A stretch of DNA of 64,000 nt. It comes from Glaciimonas sp. CA11.2 (lineage in GTDB: Bacteria; Pseudomonadota; Gammaproteobacteria; Burkholderiales; Burkholderiaceae_D). The stretch's first letter is position 1. Every line of letters starts with the position of its first letter. Of this stretch, positions 45,660 through 55,631 are shown in pieces. Position numbers and translations under genes: made by a program. The notes beneath the pieces were generated by a model. That model was not told where the DNA came from. It searched no databases and worked only from the letters and a program-made list of their open reading frames with translations. Location: NCBI RefSeq assembly GCF_034314045.1, contig NZ_JAVIWL010000001.1, forward strand, positions 4,030,001 through 4,094,000, written 5' to 3'.

Positions 45660-46724
45660 CTAACTGGTTTTCGTGATCTTGCTCAGATGGCGCGGTCGGT
45701 CGGGGTCCATACCGCGCGCTAACGATAGGTGTGCGGCCATGACATAAAATGCTTGAATGGCGACGATGGGATCCAGATCGGGGGTCGCTGCCACGGGAAG
45801 TGTCAGGTTACGCTCTGCGATGTCATCAGGTGCGGCTAACAGGACCTTTGCTCCGCGTCCACGCATTTCTTCTGCCAGTTTGAGTAAACCTGCCTGTGTT
45901 GGGCCGCGGGTGGCGAATATGAGAAGCGGGTATCCTTCGTTGATGAGCGCCATTGGGCCGTGTTTGATTTCGGCACCGCTGAATGCTTCTGCCTGAATCG
46001 CCGACGTTTCCTTGAATTTCAACGCTGCCTCTAACGCCAGCGGAAAACTGATCCCGCGCCCGACCACCATGATGTTAGTGGCGGGAATTAATACTTCTAG
46101 TGCGGCTGACCAGTCACACTGGGTTGCTGCATCCAAAGATTCCGGCAATGTGTCGAGAGCGGCCAGAAATGTTGGATCGTCTTGCCAATGCCCTGCAAGT
46201 AGCGCTCCGGCGACCAGACTGGCAATAAAGCTTTTAGTCGCGGCGACGCTAAGTTCTGCACCGGCATGTAATGGCATCGCCCATTCGGCACTGGTTGCCA
46301 ACGGAGATGAGGCGTCATTCACGAGCGCAACTGTGGTCGCGCCACCGTCGCGGAAGTAGCGAATCGGGGCAATCACGTCGGGACTTTGGCCCGATTGAGA
46401 AATGGCAATGGCGAGTGCATCACGCGCTACTAATGGCGCGTTGTTCAGAGTGACCAAAGACATTGGTAAGGATGCGACGATGCGACCAAGGCGGGCCATG
46501 ATCAGATAAGCGCAATAACTGGCCGCGTGATCGGAACTACCACGTGCCACGGTCAGAATACTGGTCGGTGGTTCGGAGCGCAATCTACGTCCAAGTTCTG
46601 CGTAGCGATCACGATCTTGCTTTAGCTGCGCGGCAACATGGGCGCTGGCGGAACACGCTTCTTCAAGCATGCGCGATGATGGGGCCGATGATGAATTAAT
46701 TGGTGTTGGCGGCGTTGAGGTCAA
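45660..46724 (-). CDS. SIS-domain aldose-ketose isomerase/deaminase, probable glucosamine-6-phosphate deaminase (NagB-II type)
   Basis: A 354-residue protein with two SIS sugar-phosphate isomerase domains (first: ILTVARGSSDHAASYCAYLI, AIAISQSGQSPDV; second: IMVVGRGISFPLALEAALKF, with SGAEIKHGPMALI), like the isomerase half of GlmS. Next to nagA and a BadF-type kinase it most likely converts glucosamine-6-phosphate to fructose-6-phosphate plus ammonia. The start appears to be TTG at 46724: AAGGAG lies six bases upstream and no earlier ATG fits. It overlaps nagA by 29 bases. Confidence 0.9.
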   Translation of the reverse strand: MTSTPPTPINSSSAPSSRMLEEACSASAHVAAQLKQDRDRYAELGRRLRSEPPTSILTVARGSSDHAASYCAYLIMARLGRIVASLPMSLVTLNNAPLVARDALAIAISQSGQSPDVIAPIRYFRDGGATTVALVNDASSPLATSAEWAMPLHAGAELSVAATKSFIASLVAGALLAGHWQDDPTFLAALDTLPESLDAATQCDWSAALEVLIPATNIMVVGRGISFPLALEAALKFKETSAIQAEAFSGAEIKHGPMALINEGYPLLIFATRGPTQAGLLKLAEEMRGRGAKVLLAAPDDIAERNLTLPVAATPDLDPIVAIQAFYVMAAHLSLARGMDPDRPRHLSKITKTS

Positions 46725-47865
46725 TCTGTTCTCCTTCTACATACACTGCTGTGAGGTTAAGCTGGCGATCAAATACCAGAATATCGGCGAAGCAGCCGGT
46801 TTTAAGGCGACCACGTTCTGTGATCCCAAGATAATCAGCAGGATAGGTTGAGGTGCGTAACGAGGCTTCGGCCAAATCGAGCCCGAGCGATACCAGATTC
46901 CGCAACGCCTGATCCATCGTGAGCGTGCTACCCGCCAGTGTGCCGTCAGCCAGGCGCACGCCACCCATACATTTATGGACGACTTGCCGTCCTAGCATAT
47001 ATTCACCATCTGGCATGCCGGATGCAGCGGTTGAATCAGTTACACAATACAAACGTGGAATAGCGCGCAATGCCGCTTTGATCGCGCCGGGATGTACGTG
47101 CAACAAATCAGGTATCAGTTCGGCATACTCGGCATGTGCCAGTGCTGCACCGGCCATGCCGGGAGCGCGGTGATGGAACGCGCTCATGGCGTTGAACAGA
47201 TGGGTAAATCCAGTCGCGCCATTATTTAGCGCAGCCACGCCATCCTCGTAATTGCCCAGCGTATGCCCGATTTGTACGCGCATGCCGCTTGCACTGAGTG
47301 TCTTCACCAGTTCCAGATGACCATCCACTTCTGGCGCTATCGTAATGAGTTTAAGCGGTGCAAAGCTACGTAGCCAGTCAACTTGCTCCAGCGTTGCTGC
47401 GACGGCGAAGTCGGGCTGCGCACCCAGTTTTCCGGGATTAATATAGGGGCCTTCCAGATGCGCGCCAAGTATCCGCGCACCACCGTCACAGCGTTGCAGA
47501 CATGCGCGGCCGATAGCGCTCAATGCGGCCTCAAGATCTGCTGCCGGTGCGGTCATAGTGGTCGCCAGCATACTTGTGGTGCCATGTTGTGCGTGCATTC
47601 TGGCGATTAAGTGCACGGCATCGCCTGCGTCCATCACGTCTTTACCGCCACCGCCATGGACGTGACAATCGATAAAGCCGGGCAAAATAAACTGATCAGA
47701 GGGCGAATGTCCCAAGGGCTTAATGCCGATGGGCAATGGCAGGCTCGGATCAAAGTCCAGGGTTTCGCCGCTGATATCAGTAATCAAATCGTTGAAGCTG
47801 ATTGCACCGGCGACCCAGCCTTGCGCAGTAAGCACGTTGCCATGAAGTTGGGTGGTGAAGGGCAT
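46696..47865 (-). CDS. nagA: N-acetylglucosamine-6-phosphate deacetylase
   Basis: A 389-residue amidohydrolase. Motifs include ILPGFIDCHVHGGGGKDVMD (metal-binding HxH), AHLEGPYINPGKLGAQ (metal Glu), GHTLGNYEDGVAAL, GFTHLFNAMSAFHHRAPG and VTDSTAASGMPDG with the catalytic Asp. It removes acetate from GlcNAc-6-phosphate in the cytoplasm. The ATG at 47865 has GGAGAAAA eight bases upstream. Confidence 0.95.
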   Translation of the reverse strand: MPFTTQLHGNVLTAQGWVAGAISFNDLITDISGETLDFDPSLPLPIGIKPLGHSPSDQFILPGFIDCHVHGGGGKDVMDAGDAVHLIARMHAQHGTTSMLATTMTAPAADLEAALSAIGRACLQRCDGGARILGAHLEGPYINPGKLGAQPDFAVAATLEQVDWLRSFAPLKLITIAPEVDGHLELVKTLSASGMRVQIGHTLGNYEDGVAALNNGATGFTHLFNAMSAFHHRAPGMAGAALAHAEYAELIPDLLHVHPGAIKAALRAIPRLYCVTDSTAASGMPDGEYMLGRQVVHKCMGGVRLADGTLAGSTLTMDQALRNLVSLGLDLAEASLRTSTYPADYLGITERGRLKTGCFADILVFDRQLNLTAVYVEGEQIDLNAANTN

Positions 47866-48013
47866 CAAATTTTCTCCGTTATGAGGGTGTAAATGACAGC
47901 GGAAAATACGTCTCTATAGTGTTTATGACGGTTCTTCATTCCGCATCTAAGCGAGACAAAGTTGATTTGAACATGCATAGTGAGGTCATCGTAAAAATTG
48001 TTAATTTTCAACA

Positions 48014-48922
48014 TCATTGCTCCAGATGTTGACGAATGAGTAGCAATCCGCCGCTTGAAGAGTCAGCTTCTGGCGGAACGGTGCGCAATTGTAAAGTCTG
48101 CGGCAGATAGTCTTTCAATACATGCGCGAGGCCGCCGCACAACGCTAACGGTAATTGCTCTGATACATCCAGAGCAAGCGCCATTTTGGCGATTTCATTA
48201 CCCGCTCTCCAGAGCATATTTCTCGCCACCTCATCATCCACCGCGTGCTGGAAAATAAAGGGTGCTAATTGCGCGTACATGCTCTGATTGGCATTTGCCA
48301 GCCAGGCTAGGACGCTGTCCCGATTGCTTTTGTCAGTGCCATCGCCGCCGCAATGCCGGATGATGTTCGTCGCCAAAATACTTTGGGGCGTCCGACCATC
48401 AAACACTTGTTCCACATGATTGATTGCCAATATTCCTAACCAGGCGCCACTTGCCTCATCGCCAGAAGGAAACCCCCATCCTCCAATAATGTGTTGGACT
48501 CCATCGGGTTTTAGCACCGCGCCAATACTTCCCGTGCCTAACGCGATGATCGCGCCCGGGCGACCCTGATGCGCGCCGAGAAGGGTGGTAATGGCATCTG
48601 AGGCCACGGCGATGCTGCCAAATCCAGGATTCAGGGCCGTGAATTCTGCGGCCCAGGACGGGACGTTGACACCGGACAATCCGAAGCCAGCGGCGATTCT
48701 GTTGTAAGAAGGGGCTGAAATACCTGCTTTATGAAAACCTGTATGTATTGCCGATCCAATAGCCGCCCACGCCTTATCACGGCCATGCATGAGAGCGGAC
48801 GGCCCACCGGTTGCTTCTGCAATCACGCTGCCATCTGCACGCGCAATACGGATCTGGGTTTTGGTGCCACCACCGTCGATCCCGATCAAATACTCGTAAG
48901 CTGAGTCAAGCGTTGTATTCAC
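48014..48922 (-). CDS. BadF/BadG-type N-acetylglucosamine kinase
   Basis: A 302-residue ASKHA-fold kinase: phosphate-1 motif LIGIDGGGTKTQIRIA, GFGLSGVNVPSW, phosphate-2 loop ALGTGSIGAVLKPDG, GGWGFPSGDEASGAWLG and adenosine motif LALCGGLAHVLKDYLP. Such kinases phosphorylate GlcNAc or glucosamine imported by ABC transporters. It lies between the transporter genes and nagA, which fits a pathway uptake, kinase, deacetylase, deaminase. Confidence 0.9.
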   Translation of the reverse strand: MNTTLDSAYEYLIGIDGGGTKTQIRIARADGSVIAEATGGPSALMHGRDKAWAAIGSAIHTGFHKAGISAPSYNRIAAGFGLSGVNVPSWAAEFTALNPGFGSIAVASDAITTLLGAHQGRPGAIIALGTGSIGAVLKPDGVQHIIGGWGFPSGDEASGAWLGILAINHVEQVFDGRTPQSILATNIIRHCGGDGTDKSNRDSVLAWLANANQSMYAQLAPFIFQHAVDDEVARNMLWRAGNEIAKMALALDVSEQLPLALCGGLAHVLKDYLPQTLQLRTVPPEADSSSGGLLLIRQHLEQ

Positions 48923-49030
48923 TTCAAATCCTGTTTGTTGTGGCCTAAAGCAAAAGTTTATCTATTTTTGCCGTTAAATGGTGCGCAAACTACTAAATAG
49001 AAATGTTTTTTGGTCATCATGCGCTTTTTA

Positions 49031-49146
49031 GGACTTACGCAAAACTGTCTGATCATGACTTGACGACAAAGATAGTTCGCGCTGAGAGCGGGCAGCGCAG
49101 GCGGCTAGGATGGCACATCGCCGTTAGGGCGATTTTGCGTTAGTCC
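49031..49146. mobile_element. MITE-like element with 14-bp terminal inverted repeats
   Basis: GGACTTACGCAAAA (49031-49044) is inverted with one mismatch at 49133-49146 (TTTTGCGTTAGTCC), bounding a 116-base element with no gene. The right end lies inside the ATPase gene at 49105 and provides its last codons and TAG stop. No target-site duplication is evident. It resembles an insertion-sequence remnant or MITE. Confidence 0.6.
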
Positions 49147-50277
49147 CAATTTTGATGAAATCATGTTGCCTGGCTTGATGCGACGTAGCGCATTGCCATT
49201 TGCATCGAATACGTGAAATGCATTGCTGGCTGCCGATAGCGTGATATTTTCACCGATAAGGACGGTATTGTTTCCATCGCCGCGTACGACGATATCCTGA
49301 CCGTTTTGCAGCGTGGCATAAATGAAATTTGCTTCTCCAAGATGTTCAACGACGTTAACTCTCCCGCTAAAGGTCTCGCTGCCGCTGTTGTTCTCCAGAA
49401 TGTGTTCGGCGCGCACGCCTAAAGTGACCGGATCGCCGATGCGCATAACGCCGTTCACTTCGGTTGTGCAGACATCAGCACCCACCTCCTGACCTCCCTC
49501 TAATTGTATTTTTAGATAATCTGCCTCAATAGAGGTAACCAAGCCCTGCATCAGATTCATTTTGGGCGAACCGATAAAGGTTGCCACAAACAAATTTTCT
49601 GGCTGCTGATATAGCTCTAGAGGCGTACCTGATTGTTGTATTTGGCCATCATTCATCACGACAATTTTGTCGCCTAACGTCATGGCCTCAACTTGATCAT
49701 GCGTGACGTAGACGATGGTTGCTGCCAGTTGACGATGTAATTTGGCGATTTCAAGGCGAGTCTGTACGCGTAAGGCCGCATCCAGATTGGATAGTGGTTC
49801 GTCAAATAAGAACAGCCTCGGTTTCCGTACGATAGCGCGACCAATCGCCACACGCTGGCGCTGGCCGCCGGATAATTCACGCGGCAATCGATCCAGTAAA
49901 TGATCAATCTTCAAAATGCCAGCGGCATGATGAATCTGTTGGTCGATCGTATTTTTATCGGAACCAGCAACTTTTAGCCCGAACGCCATATTTTTATACA
50001 CCGTCATATGCGGATATAACGCATAGCTTTGAAATACCATCGCGATACCACGCTCGGCAGGCGGAAGATGGTTGACGACTTGATCGCCAATGGCTATTTG
50101 GCCATCGGTGATATCTTCGAGTCCGCATAAAAGTCGTAGTAATGTCGATTTGCCGCAGCCGGAAGGGCCGACCAGTACGCAAAATTCGCCGTCGTTTACG
50201 TCAAGGTTGATGCTTGCCAGCACATCTTGCTTGCCATCGTATGATTTTCTAAGATTCTTAATATTGACGTTAGCCAT
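49105..50277 (-). CDS. Sugar ABC transporter ATP-binding protein (MsmK/UgpC/MalK type)
   Basis: A 390-residue ATPase: Walker A GPSGCGKST, Q-loop MVFQSYALYPHMTV, signature LSGGQRQRVAIGR, Walker B LFLFDEPLSNLD, H-loop YVTHDQVEAM, then the C-terminal TOBE/OB regulatory domain (IGDPVTLGVRAEHI). It energises the two permeases upstream. Its last 13 residues (GLTQNRPNGDVPS) are encoded by the MITE-like element at 49031-49146, so the native C-terminus has been replaced. Confidence 0.95.
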   Translation of the reverse strand: MANVNIKNLRKSYDGKQDVLASINLDVNDGEFCVLVGPSGCGKSTLLRLLCGLEDITDGQIAIGDQVVNHLPPAERGIAMVFQSYALYPHMTVYKNMAFGLKVAGSDKNTIDQQIHHAAGILKIDHLLDRLPRELSGGQRQRVAIGRAIVRKPRLFLFDEPLSNLDAALRVQTRLEIAKLHRQLAATIVYVTHDQVEAMTLGDKIVVMNDGQIQQSGTPLELYQQPENLFVATFIGSPKMNLMQGLVTSIEADYLKIQLEGGQEVGADVCTTEVNGVMRIGDPVTLGVRAEHILENNSGSETFSGRVNVVEHLGEANFIYATLQNGQDIVVRGDGNNTVLIGENITLSAASNAFHVFDANGNALRRIKPGNMISSKLGLTQNRPNGDVPS

Positions 50278-50346
50278 GATTTTTTACCTGTTTTACTCTG
50301 CCGTGCGATCAGAAATACGCGGACGAATTTGTATAAGTTTGTTGGT

Positions 50347-51216
50347 TTATTTGACCGCACCGGATGTCAGGCCGCGTATCAGTTGGCGTGAAAACAGCAT
50401 GTACAAAATCAAAATGGGAATCACCGCCATCGATAAAGCAGCCAACACAGAATTCCAGTCAGTGGCGTACTGGCCGATGAATTGCTGGACGCCGAGGGTG
50501 ACAGTTTTAGTGTCGTCGCCGGGTGCCAGAATCAATGGAAACCACAGATCGTTCCAGACTGGAATCATCGTAAATACAGCAACGGTCGCAATCGCAGGAC
50601 GAATCAAGGGAAGTATCACGCGGAAAAAAATCTTGAATTCACCCACCCCGTCGCAACGTGCGGCTTCCTTTAATTCCTTTGGAATTTGCCGAATGAATTC
50701 GGACAAAATCATCACAGCTAATGGTAATCCCTGAGCGGTATAAACCAGTATCAACGCCGTGCGCGTATTGATCAGATCAAGCGTCACGACCAATTGCAAA
50801 ATGGAGACTGTGCCAAGGCGGATGGGAATCATGATGCCAAGTGCCAGATACAACGTCATCATGCGATTGCCACGAAATTTATATTCGGATAGCGCCCAGC
50901 CTGCCATGGCACCGAACAAAACGATGAGTGCCAACGAGCCGAGTGTCACGATCAGGCTATTGCCAAAATACAGCATGAAGTTGGTGTTGGTTAACACCTT
51001 CTCAAAGCCGATCAGCGAGAACGTGTCGACGGTGGGAAATGCCAGCGGATTGTCAAAGATGGCTTCGCGCGATTTGATGGAGTTGATCAGTATCAGCGCA
51101 ATGGGGAACAGTGCCACCAGCGCATAGGCGCACAGCACAAGGTGTACCCAAATGCGGCCGATATTACTATGTCGCATTGACGGTCGTAGCGAGGGGCGAA
51201 GTGTGGAGGAAGTCAT
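50347..51216 (-). CDS. Sugar ABC transporter permease (MalG type)
   Basis: A 289-residue carbohydrate permease with six hydrophobic segments and the EAA loop RQIPKELKEAARCDGVGEFK. The ATG at 51216 is chosen for AAGGTG just upstream; an earlier in-frame ATG lies inside the preceding permease gene. It starts ten bases after that gene stops and is followed by the ATPase gene. Confidence 0.93.
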   Translation of the reverse strand: MTSSTLRPSLRPSMRHSNIGRIWVHLVLCAYALVALFPIALILINSIKSREAIFDNPLAFPTVDTFSLIGFEKVLTNTNFMLYFGNSLIVTLGSLALIVLFGAMAGWALSEYKFRGNRMMTLYLALGIMIPIRLGTVSILQLVVTLDLINTRTALILVYTAQGLPLAVMILSEFIRQIPKELKEAARCDGVGEFKIFFRVILPLIRPAIATVAVFTMIPVWNDLWFPLILAPGDDTKTVTLGVQQFIGQYATDWNSVLAALSMAVIPILILYMLFSRQLIRGLTSGAVK

Positions 51217-51226
51217 GGAATACACC

Positions 51227-52141
51227 TTACAATTCATAGCGTGTCAGCCTGCGCTGGACGAGATAGAAATACACGGCAACGCCGAGCAAGATCACCAAAA
51301 ACATGAGGGTTGCCACTGCAGCGCCCATCGTGGGACTGCCAATTTGCGCCTGATAGCCAAAGAACGTCCGATAAAAGAAGGTACCCAGAAGATCGGCTGA
51401 ATAGTTGGGTCCAGCCAGTGCACCCTTAACCGAATAGATCAGATCAAATGCATTGAAGTTGGCAACGAAAGTCAGAATCGTGACTAATCCCAAAGTTGGC
51501 AAAATTAGCGGTAATTTGATTTGCCAAAAGATGCGCCACGAACCAGCGCCTTCGACGTAAGCCGCTTCCAGCACTTCTTCTGGCACGGCCAATAATGCCG
51601 CGTAGATCAGCATCATGGGGATGCCGATGTATTGCCATACCGAGATTAGGGCCAGTGTGATTAATGCAGTAGATTGCTGACCAAGCCAGGGCGCGAAGAA
51701 ATTTGCCATTCCGACGAAGCCCATCAATTTTTCACCAACACCCCATAACGGCGACAGAATAAGTTGCCAGATAAATCCGATTATCACCACCGACAGTAAT
51801 GTCGGCAAAAATATCAGGGTGCGATATGAGCGCGCCCAGCGCAGACCTTTGAGACTAAACAGCGTCGCCAGCAATAATCCGATTGGATTTTGCAGCAGCA
51901 TGTGGATTGCAAAAAACTTGACGTTATTCCACATCGCGTTCCAGAACGCGTTGGACCAGTCAGAATCGAAAAGGATGATGTGATAGTTGGATAGACCGAC
52001 GAAGCTATGAACACCAGCATCGTTGGTGGTATAGAAGCCAAGCCGGAGTGTGTCCAGCAGCGGCAGCGCGCTGAACATCGAGTAGATGATCACCGCTGGC
52101 GCTAGAAAAATTACAATATGCCAGGGAAATGCTTTTTTCAA
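51227..52141 (-). CDS. Sugar ABC transporter permease (MalF type)
   Basis: A 304-residue permease with six transmembrane segments (first IVIFLAPAVIIYSMFSALPL) and the EAA loop AVPEEVLEAAYVEGAGSWRI. It pairs with the MalG-type permease. The solute-binding gene lies 227 bases upstream. Confidence 0.94.
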   Translation of the reverse strand: MKKAFPWHIVIFLAPAVIIYSMFSALPLLDTLRLGFYTTNDAGVHSFVGLSNYHIILFDSDWSNAFWNAMWNNVKFFAIHMLLQNPIGLLLATLFSLKGLRWARSYRTLIFLPTLLSVVIIGFIWQLILSPLWGVGEKLMGFVGMANFFAPWLGQQSTALITLALISVWQYIGIPMMLIYAALLAVPEEVLEAAYVEGAGSWRIFWQIKLPLILPTLGLVTILTFVANFNAFDLIYSVKGALAGPNYSADLLGTFFYRTFFGYQAQIGSPTMGAAVATLMFLVILLGVAVYFYLVQRRLTRYEL

Positions 52142-52368
52142 CTTGATTCTCCAAACAAACTCATTGTCCTATTGAGTTGGACTTATTCAAAACCGCTGTG
52201 GCGGGGTTGATCGCGATCACTTCGTTACCGTTGAGATATCTCGTCACAAGGCCCGGTAATTTTTGTGCAAAAGAGTCGATCTTGTTTGGCTGTTAGAACG
52301 GACAAGCAAGTGAAAAAAATCGCTTGTATTGCTTGCTCGTTCGGCCACTCGACTCATGCTTTCGATAA

Positions 52369-53658
52369 TTATTTTTGTTGTGGCTTGTACCATTTGGCAA
52401 AGCCGGTCTGAATTTGTGCCGCTGCATCTTTTGGTGCCAATTTGCCGTTAATGACTTGTGCATTGACGTTCCACAGTTCATTTTCCATGCTTGGTGTTCC
52501 GCGATTGAGGATTTGCGAATTCAGGCGAATGGTTGATGAGCAGGTTTTGCGCCAGTCGATCATTTGTTTGGCGACGGGGTCTTTGACCGATATCAGATGA
52601 TTGGACAAAGAGAAGAAGCCGGTCACCTTATTGGTATAAATATCGGCGAATTCTTGTGATCCCAACCAGGCCAGGAATTTGTACGCGTCTTCTTTGTTTT
52701 TCGACTTTTTGTTGACGCCCATACCGATATCGTTATGGTCGGAGATGTAGCATTTATCGCCAGCTTTTGGCACAGGTGGTGGAAAAGCGCCCATTTCCAA
52801 TTTGGCATTCGCATTGAAATACGCGATATCCCAGGAGCCTGCGGGATAGATTGCTGCTTTGCCGAGACCGAACAGGTTCTGACTATCGCCATAAGTTTGG
52901 GCGCTTGCGCCTTTGGACAGGTATTTGCCTAGCTTGGCCTCGTAGTCAAATACGGACACAAATTGCGGATCGGTGAACTTGGCTTTGCCTGCGATGAGGG
53001 CTTTACGGCCTTCCTCACCTTTCCAGTAGTTGGGGCCAAGACCGGTAAACATGACTTGACTAGACTCCCACTGATCTGCAGTACCGATTGAGATAGGCGT
53101 ATATTTGCCGTTAGCTTTGATGGTATCGAGAATTTTAAAGAACTCGGCCTCGGTCTTTGGCGGCTGAATGTTTAATTCTTTGAAGATTTTTTGGTTATAT
53201 AAGAAGCCATGTATGACCGAAGCGATAGGCATGCAGAATGTATCTTTTCCATCATCGGTTTGCCATGCGACTTTTGCCGACGGAGGGAAGTTTTCCATGC
53301 CGGGTTTGCCATCCAGTTTTTCCAGATTGCCTTTGTTATAAAGTGACAGCGATACATCAAAAGGACGGCAGGCAATCAGGTCGCCAGCGGTGCCACCGGC
53401 GAGACGTGCTGTGACGGTGGAGTCGTATTCGGTCGGCGCAGTGGGGGAAAACTTGACCTGAATGCCCGGATTTTTCTTTTGGAATGCAGGAATCAGGACG
53501 CTTTCCCAGAGTGCTTTATCGTCGACGCGCCAGCTTTCTATGGTCAATGTGCCGGCTTGGGCAGTGGTGACGGCGGCAAACGTTGCAAGCGTTGCTAGCG
53601 CGGTGAGAACGGCATTGCGGAGGGTCTTACTTCCCTGGATTTTGCTGACGGATTGCAT
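52369..53658 (-). CDS. Sugar ABC transporter substrate-binding protein (family 1)
   Basis: A 429-residue periplasmic binding protein. A Sec signal (~residues 1-35, ending AVTTAQA) precedes the mature start GTLTIESWRVDDKALWESVL. Family 1 features include DSTVTARLAGGTAGDLIACR and AGSWDIAYFN. The ATG at 53658 has GAGGAGAC upstream. Given nagA, kinase and deaminase downstream, N-acetylglucosamine or chito-oligosaccharide is the likely ligand; this is contextual inference. Confidence 0.94.
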   Translation of the reverse strand: MQSVSKIQGSKTLRNAVLTALATLATFAAVTTAQAGTLTIESWRVDDKALWESVLIPAFQKKNPGIQVKFSPTAPTEYDSTVTARLAGGTAGDLIACRPFDVSLSLYNKGNLEKLDGKPGMENFPPSAKVAWQTDDGKDTFCMPIASVIHGFLYNQKIFKELNIQPPKTEAEFFKILDTIKANGKYTPISIGTADQWESSQVMFTGLGPNYWKGEEGRKALIAGKAKFTDPQFVSVFDYEAKLGKYLSKGASAQTYGDSQNLFGLGKAAIYPAGSWDIAYFNANAKLEMGAFPPPVPKAGDKCYISDHNDIGMGVNKKSKNKEDAYKFLAWLGSQEFADIYTNKVTGFFSLSNHLISVKDPVAKQMIDWRKTCSSTIRLNSQILNRGTPSMENELWNVNAQVINGKLAPKDAAAQIQTGFAKWYKPQQK

Positions 53659-54203
53659 GGATTGTCTCCTCTGTATTTTGTGGTGAAGGGCGTTTTGCCG
53701 CATTTTTTCGCAGTTTATGGTCTGGCTTGCGGGTTATCCACTTGCCCTCATCCTGCTGTGGATTGACAGTAGCATCATAGGGATTGTGATGCTATCGGTC
53801 TTTGTTATGATAGTTAATTGCTACGTAAGTTATTGATTTAATGCGTTTTTTATGGAATTTCCAAGATCGGCAAGTTACATATATTTACACCACGTTGGGG
53901 CCGTGTTTACGCTGCCATAGTGTGATGATTTTTGCGCAAGCCGCAGAAGACTTTGCATCAGAAACGAAAGTTAATTGTTCTTTACAAATCTTTACAAAAC
54001 TAGCGTGAAATTTAGCTAAATGGAGGCTTAAAACCAAATCAAGTCGTGAACTTACGTTATAGTCTCTCGCGATACGGGACAGAAAAACGGTATAAATTAT
54101 TCACGAATGACGCAAGAAGCCTGATGGATACCAAGCCTGGCCAAAAAAATAAGAAGCAAAAAAGCGCGATAAGTTACACATGTTTAGATAAATAAAAATA
54201 CAA
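53659..54203. promoter_or_regulatory. Divergent control region with direct repeats between the two binding-protein genes
   Basis: This 545-base interval separates the amino-sugar uptake operon from the sensor module. CTTTACAAA occurs twice at a 10-base period (53980-53988, 53990-53998), the layout used by OmpR-family regulators, one of which is encoded at 55632. No other gene is seen; frames here are short. Confidence 0.45.
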
Positions 54204-55544
54204 ATGACTGAACAATTAAAAAGGTCGTACTGCGCATTGAGGATTAAGCAATGGCGATGGGGATGGTGCATGGCGATGATGCTGGGATGCGGGTTGTCGC
54301 CGTTTTCATACGGCACAAATACCAGCTTTGTAGTGTATTCGCAGGCCAACGCATTGCAAGTTTTACATTGGTGGACCTCAGACAGTGAGCGCAAAGCCGT
54401 TAAGGTCCTCTCGGATCGGTTGGTGGATGAAAACATTGAATGGCGCAATGCAGCAATACCGGGCGGGGCCGGTGTCGGGGCTAGCAAAGTCTTGAAGAGC
54501 AGAGTGTTGGCGGGGCATGCGCCCGAGGTGACCCAATTGAATGGTGTGGTCTTTGGCGAATGGGCTGATCTTGGCCTATTGCTGGAACTGGATGATGTAT
54601 CGAGGCCTGGCAATTGGAAAAAACTATTGTTTCCAACGGTGTGGTCATTGGTGCAAAATCGGGATCATGTTGTTGCTGCTCCGATCGGTATCCAACGTAT
54701 CAATATGCTGTTTTACAACAAGAAGATATTTGATCGATTGGAGTTGATTGCGCCCAAAACATGGGCCGATTTTGATCGTGTCGCATTCAAATTAAAACAG
54801 GCGGGCGTCGTTCCTTTGGCACAGAGTAGCGAGGCATGGCAAGTCGCAACCTTGTTCGAAACGTTGGTTTTGGCAGAAAGTGGTCCCGCATTTTATCGCC
54901 GATTGTTTGTCGACATGAACGCTAAAGCTTACGCCGATCCTCGTCTGGCGCATGCACTGAAACGATTGCGCGGACTTAAACAATGGATGCCGATGCCACT
55001 TCGGGAGCAGCCCTGGAACGAGATGACGCGGCAACTTGCCGATGGTGATGCTGCGATGTTTGTGATGGGGGATTGGGTAAAAGGTGAGCTACGTGCGTGG
55101 GGCAAGATAACCGACGTTGATTTTGGATGCAGTACGGTGCCGGGAACGGATGAGTATCATCTTTATAGCGTTGATACGTTGGCGATGTTTGCCGGAGATT
55201 ATTCGCATCAACAGGCGCAGGAGAAACTCGCGCAGGTCTTGATGTCGGCAACGGTTCAAACCGATTACAATCAAGTAAAAGGGTCGATTTCAGTCTGGCG
55301 TGATCCCAATAAAGCGAAAATGGATAGTTGTGCGCTGGCATCGTGGCGTACGTTCAGCAAAGGCGGCGCGTTTCAGGCACCAAGTCTGGTGCATAGAATG
55401 GCGACTGATGAGACAACAAAGGATGCCATCGTTGCGGAAGTACGGCGCTATTTTATGGACGATCAAATAACTGAATTGGATACGCAGCGTCGTCTAGCGG
55501 CAATAGCGCGCAGCTCACCTAAAATAGAGCGTCCTGAGGAATGA
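54204..55544 (+). CDS. Orphan GtsA-like sugar-binding protein next to a two-component system
   Basis: A 446-residue family 1 solute-binding protein with an N-terminal hydrophobic signal (MAMMLGCGLSPFSYG, ~residues 23-37). The mature part (LQVLHWWTSDSERKAVKVLS, KSRVLAGHAPEVTQLNG) resembles GtsA-type glucose/mannose-binding proteins. No permease or ATPase genes accompany it; an OmpR-type regulator and a histidine kinase follow on the same strand after 87 bases. It is therefore more likely a periplasmic sensor partner, or a second ligand donor to the divergent transporter, than part of its own transporter. Confidence 0.9.
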   Translation: MTEQLKRSYCALRIKQWRWGWCMAMMLGCGLSPFSYGTNTSFVVYSQANALQVLHWWTSDSERKAVKVLSDRLVDENIEWRNAAIPGGAGVGASKVLKSRVLAGHAPEVTQLNGVVFGEWADLGLLLELDDVSRPGNWKKLLFPTVWSLVQNRDHVVAAPIGIQRINMLFYNKKIFDRLELIAPKTWADFDRVAFKLKQAGVVPLAQSSEAWQVATLFETLVLAESGPAFYRRLFVDMNAKAYADPRLAHALKRLRGLKQWMPMPLREQPWNEMTRQLADGDAAMFVMGDWVKGELRAWGKITDVDFGCSTVPGTDEYHLYSVDTLAMFAGDYSHQQAQEKLAQVLMSATVQTDYNQVKGSISVWRDPNKAKMDSCALASWRTFSKGGAFQAPSLVHRMATDETTKDAIVAEVRRYFMDDQITELDTQRRLAAIARSSPKIERPEE

Positions 55545-55631
55545 GTGAGATCACACCCACACATTTATCGATGTATCCAGTCGTTTTTCAACTTATGTAT
55601 CCACTCTTGTACCTACTCTTGAAGCCTCACT

